This document shows, in pieces, positions 6,066-8,423 of a DNA stretch of 8,423 nt. The translations under genes and the position numbers were made by a program. The stretch spans positions 1 to 8,423 of the forward strand of contig JBFLXN010000123.1 in the NCBI GenBank assembly GCA_040755715.1, given 5' to 3'. The first letter of the stretch is position 1. Each line of letters starts with the position of its first letter. This DNA comes from JBFLXN01 sp040755715 [NCBI: Candidatus Edwardsbacteria bacterium]. Lineage in GTDB: Bacteria; Edwardsbacteria; AC1; JBFLXN01. Under the pieces are notes generated by a model. The model made no database searches and was not told the origin of the DNA. It was given only the letters and a program-made list of their open reading frames with translations.

Positions 6066-6986
6066 CTATTTAATTACTACCCGGAAATGTTTGGGTTCGG
6101 CTTCAAGAAGAGCTATACTGGGCGGCAATTCAATTTTGGCGGGTAAATCATACACACCATTCTTTAACCCCGCCAGGTCAATCTTAGCCTTAATCTTGCT
6201 GGGCTCAAGTTTTCTAATTTCGGCCGCAGGGCCCACCACACTTAAATTGATTTTTTGAGGTTGGAGAGAAACCACTAAATTTCCTTCCCGGTTGACCACT
6301 TGCACAATTACTTCAGGAATTATCTCTTTTACCGCTTCCTCTACTTTTAATAAAACTAAAACTGATTCTGGGGAAATTTTAAATAGTTCTTTGTTGGGAA
6401 GAGGTAACTTAATCCATTGTTTTGTTTGGCAAGTGAGTTCCTCAAGGTTAATTTTTTCTGTGCTGAGAGAATCAATTGTTGATAGCATTTTGCGTGGTCC
6501 TGAAAGTTCTACTACAGAGGGGTGAAGAATTGGCGGCTCAGCCAAAACAAATCCTTCTTTAGGTTCCCCCTCACAAATAGGAAATAGCCGAATCTTTTTA
6601 GAGCCGAGGCGATCTAGTTCCAACTCTAAAGTAGTAGGCGAAATAATTTTCTTTACCAATACCTTCGTTTCGGCAGGCAGTTTTACATCTTCTGGCTGAA
6701 GAATAATTTTGTTCTTAGGCAATTTGAGTTCCGAGAGGTCTATTTCTACATAAGGTGGTTTAAATCTTAGGAGTAGCAATTGTTTTCCAGTTCCTTCAAA
6801 CTCTACTGCGATGGCAGAAGGAATCTCAGTGACCAGAACCAAATTCCTGGGTAAATTCCGAACTCTTAGGGAAGTCTGCCAAATAACTGTAGAAGTTCGT
6901 TCTGTGGCTACATGGAACCAGAGAAGCAGAGCAATCACTAAAGCCACTATTTTGATTTCTATATTATTGATTAGCCACTTAAACAT
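6066..6986 (-). CDS. YbbR-domain membrane-anchored protein
   Basis: A 306-residue protein with one N-terminal membrane helix (about 11-27, IKIVALVIALLLWFHVA) and the rest predicted outside the cytoplasm. Three YbbR-like repeats can be seen at about 35-125, 130-215 and 220-306. Signature segments are VELSGPRKMLSTIDSL (158-173) and NLSVVGPAAEIRKLEPSKI (247-265). The opening MFKWLINNIEIKIVAL is typical of the family. In Firmicutes the YbbR protein (CdaR) sits beside the diadenylate cyclase CdaA and affects it. No cyclase is in this window, so that role is not shown here. The gene starts 19 nt after the mnmA stop and is probably co-transcribed with it. Only a weak ribosome site (AAAGG, about 15 bases upstream) is visible, so its translation may depend on coupling to mnmA. 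Confidence 0.85.
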   Translation of the reverse strand: MFKWLINNIEIKIVALVIALLLWFHVATERTSTVIWQTSLRVRNLPRNLVLVTEIPSAIAVEFEGTGKQLLLLRFKPPYVEIDLSELKLPKNKIILQPEDVKLPAETKVLVKKIISPTTLELELDRLGSKKIRLFPICEGEPKEGFVLAEPPILHPSVVELSGPRKMLSTIDSLSTEKINLEELTCQTKQWIKLPLPNKELFKISPESVLVLLKVEEAVKEIIPEVIVQVVNREGNLVVSLQPQKINLSVVGPAAEIRKLEPSKIKAKIDLAGLKNGVYDLPAKIELPPSIALLEAEPKHFRVVIK

Positions 6987-7005
6987 TTTTTATTGAACAC
7001 TACCT

Positions 7006-8175
7006 TTACTTTTTGCTTTCAATTATCCCCCCCCCAATCACTTCTTCTCCTCGGTAAAATACCACCGATTGGCCAGGGGTAATGGCTCGCTGAGGTTCAG
7101 CAAAGACAACTGATACTTTGTCTTTGGCTAAAGGAGTAATTGTGGCCAGAGTGGCCGGATGGAGATACCGAATCTTCACTTCTGCCTGAAAACTGTTTCG
7201 TGGCCCTACCCCCCTCAGCCAATTTAATTGGGAAGCAATCAATTTATTTTGATAGAGGTCTTTATCTTCACCCACATAAATTTGATTCTTTTCTCCATCA
7301 ATTCTTATGACATATAGAGGCTTACCAATAGCAATTCCTAAACCGCTTCTTTGCCCAATAGTATAAAAGGCAATTCCTTTATGTTCTCCAAGAATTTTCC
7401 CAGATTTATCAACTATTTGACCGGGGGAAACAGGATGAGTAGGGGCGTTAAATTTACCGCCCCTACTTCTTAAAAATTCTCCATAGTTATTATCAGGGAT
7501 AAAACAAATTTCTTGACTTTCTGCTTTATTAGCGGTCTTAAGTCCTAATTTTCTAGCTTTATTTCGCACTTCTTCTTTGGTCAGATTTCCTAAAGGAAAG
7601 AGAATGTTTGACATCGTCTTCTGAGTAAGGCCCCATAAGGCATACGATTGGTCTTTACTTCTGTCAACGCCTTTGAAAAGGCGGTATTGTTCACCATTTT
7701 TTACCCCATTAGAGAATGCTTCATTTCTCAAAAGGAGGTCTCTAACTGGGTGAACTATTCTGGCATAATGCCCGGTGGCTAAAAAATCAGCGCCCCAAGA
7801 TTTTGCTTTCTCTAAAACTTTTGAAAATTTGATTACCGTATTACAAACAATACAAGGGTTTGGGGTTTTCCCTTTCAGATATTCTTGACAAAAGTTTTCA
7901 ATCACTACTCTTTCAAATTCAAAAGACAGGTCTATTACATAATGAGGAATTTTCAATTTATCACAAACCGCTCTTGCGCCTTCAATTGCCTCAAACGAAC
8001 AGCAACTCTTTTCGTGAAGCTTAGAATTATGGTAACAAAAGAGGCGCATACTTACGCCAATAACTTCATATCCTTCTTCTTTTAACAAAGCGGCGGCTAA
8101 CGAACTATCCACACCACCTGACATCGCTACTACTACTTTTTTCATCACTTTTATTTCTTTAGACATTTCATACAA
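7006..8175 (-). CDS. mnmA: tRNA-specific 2-thiouridylase MnmA
   Basis: A 389-residue enzyme that adenylates U34 of Lys, Glu and Gln tRNAs and inserts sulfur to make s2U. The PP-loop AMSGGVDSS is at 17-25. PNPCIVCN (105-112) carries the first catalytic Cys (108) and SQEICFIP (220-227) the second (224). ATGHYARI (133-140), KDQSYAL (174-180) and GQRSGLGI (274-281) are also intact. The C-terminal beta-barrel ends with AEPQRAITPGQSVVFY. Two segments are extra relative to family members: residues 142-158 (HPVRDLLLRNEAFSNGV) and about 237-246 (SRGGKFNAPT). Each coincides with a palindrome in the DNA. The start is uncertain: ATGs at 8175, 8166 and 8145 all precede the PP-loop and none has a clear ribosome site; MKKVVVAMSGG at 8145 matches the usual family start best. 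Nine consecutive G near the 3' end (7027-7035) encode GGG. Confidence 0.95.
   Translation of the reverse strand: MYEMSKEIKVMKKVVVAMSGGVDSSLAAALLKEEGYEVIGVSMRLFCYHNSKLHEKSCCSFEAIEGARAVCDKLKIPHYVIDLSFEFERVVIENFCQEYLKGKTPNPCIVCNTVIKFSKVLEKAKSWGADFLATGHYARIVHPVRDLLLRNEAFSNGVKNGEQYRLFKGVDRSKDQSYALWGLTQKTMSNILFPLGNLTKEEVRNKARKLGLKTANKAESQEICFIPDNNYGEFLRSRGGKFNAPTHPVSPGQIVDKSGKILGEHKGIAFYTIGQRSGLGIAIGKPLYVIRIDGEKNQIYVGEDKDLYQNKLIASQLNWLRGVGPRNSFQAEVKIRYLHPATLATITPLAKDKVSVVFAEPQRAITPGQSVVFYRGEEVIGGGIIESKK
7439..7466. repeat. GTAGGGGCG palindromic element in frame in mnmA
   Basis: Arms GTAGGGGCG (7439-7447) and CGCCCCTAC (7458-7466) are perfectly complementary around ten AT-rich bases. It encodes residues 237-246, in a loop before PGQIVDKSGK where relatives have about eight fewer residues. 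Hairpins with GTAGGGGCG arms are, as I recall, common between genes in many environmental genomes; here one lies inside a gene. Confidence 0.6.
7703..7751. repeat. Palindromic element inserted in frame in mnmA
   Basis: Arms ACCCCATTAGAGA (7703-7715) and TCTCTAACTGGGT (7739-7751) pair at 11 of 13 positions around a 23-nt centre. The translated insert (residues 142-158) sits between ATGHYARIV and KNGEQYRLFKG, which would join directly into a normal MnmA. Outside the arms GTTCACC (7689-7695) and GGTGAAC (7749-7755) also form an inverted pair, perhaps part of the element or its target. Confidence 0.7.
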
Positions 8176-8299
8176 AAGAACAGCGGAGAATGCGGAGACT
8201 CATGTTGTCGTAAACTCCACCGATATATCTCTCTTCTGTGTCCAATACTGTAAACAATAACTAAATTTTGAGTGTAATTTATCCCATATACTACCCTCT
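8176..8299. other. Non-coding leader upstream of mnmA
   Basis: AT-rich, with no convincing gene. It contains a 9-bp tandem pair GCGGAGAAT/GCGGAGACT (8183-8200). A tiny minus-strand frame (ATG at about 8202) ends in a TGA that overlaps the first possible mnmA ATG. No promoter with two good boxes was found. Confidence 0.4.
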
Positions 8300-8350
8300 A
8301 GTGCTGTGTGACATAAATTCCGTAACTTTTTTCGGGAGTCACACAGCACT
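8300..8350. repeat. 51-bp element with 13-bp perfect terminal inverted repeats
   Basis: AGTGCTGTGTGAC (8300-8312) and GTCACACAGCACT (8338-8350) are exact complements around 25 nt. The interior begins TTCCG and ends CGGGA and resembles the next hairpin at 8380-8412 (TTCCGaAACTT...ACTTTCGGAA). No coding potential; MITE-like or a structured RNA element. Confidence 0.65.
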
Positions 8351-8355
8351 TTCAC

Positions 8356-8374
8356 ATCCCGATTCTATCGGGAT
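8356..8374. repeat. Hairpin repeat with ATCCCGAT arms, copy 2
   Basis: ATCCCGAT (8356-8363), loop TCT, ATCGGGAT (8367-8374): a perfect 8-bp stem. It is the same motif as the inner part of the hairpin at 2006-2035. Confidence 0.6.
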
Positions 8375-8379
8375 ATGAC

Positions 8380-8412
8380 ATTCCGAAACTTGCCACTGGC
8401 AACTTTCGGAAT
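8380..8412. repeat. 33-bp hairpin repeat
   Basis: Arms ATTCCGAAACTTGCC (8380-8394) and GGCAACTTTCGGAAT (8398-8412) pair at 14 of 15 positions with an ACT loop. It is the third hairpin in a row upstream of mnmA, all within 113 bp. Confidence 0.65.
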
Positions 8413-8423
8413 TGTAACCCCTT

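Noticed and set aside
6066-6986. Assigning the YbbR protein as CdaR, regulator of c-di-AMP synthesis
   Set aside because: No diadenylate cyclase gene is in the window, and the YbbR domain alone does not prove this role.
8221-8300. Promoter for mnmA
   Set aside because: TTTACA and TATATC are present on the minus strand but about 21 bp apart; no pair with good boxes and spacing was found.

Overview
The window reads as a bacterial chromosome segment, AT-rich (roughly 40% GC by eye). It has Shine-Dalgarno sequences, a sigma70-type promoter and ATGA start/stop overlaps. All seven recognisable genes lie on the minus strand, so transcription runs from high to low coordinates. The housekeeping content, a long proline-rich TPR protein and many small palindromic repeats fit an uncultured candidate-phylum bacterium. 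The WOR-3/Stahlbacteria type comes to mind, but that is an impression and not a proven assignment.

Core block, 8175 down to 2170: mnmA (tRNA U34 2-thiolation), a YbbR-domain membrane-anchored protein, tsaD (tRNA t6A37 synthesis), mtnA (methylthioribose-1-phosphate isomerase) and a TPR-repeat protein. mnmA and the YbbR gene are 19 nt apart, and tsaD and mtnA overlap by ATGA, so much of the block is probably one operon. A palindrome-bearing gap separates the YbbR gene from tsaD. The TPR gene may have an extra promoter at the end of mtnA.

Accessory block, about 1963 down to 1: a promoter, a TaqI-like gamma-class N6-adenine methyltransferase and, coupled by ATGA, the first ~99 residues of a protein that matches the N-terminus of the TaqI restriction endonuclease. 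That reading frame ends exactly where an insertion-sequence-like end (TGACCCCCG on the minus strand) begins, before the catalytic region. The system therefore looks like a TCGA restriction-modification pair whose nuclease was disrupted, leaving a solitary methylase. TCGA is very rare in the window: I find two sites by eye, both inside the methylase gene. The methylase promoter is surrounded by four copies of the octamer ATARACGA, which look like regulator sites.

The most unusual feature is a set of small palindromic elements. Three lie inside conserved enzyme genes as in-frame insertions (two in mnmA, one in mtnA) and add about 8 to 17 residues each without breaking the frame. This resembles Rickettsia palindromic elements. 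Other hairpin repeats fill the gaps at 1893-2154, 5979-6049 and 8300-8412, and one hairpin family (ATCCCGAT arms) occurs in both end regions.

No rRNA, tRNA, CRISPR array or riboswitch was recognised.
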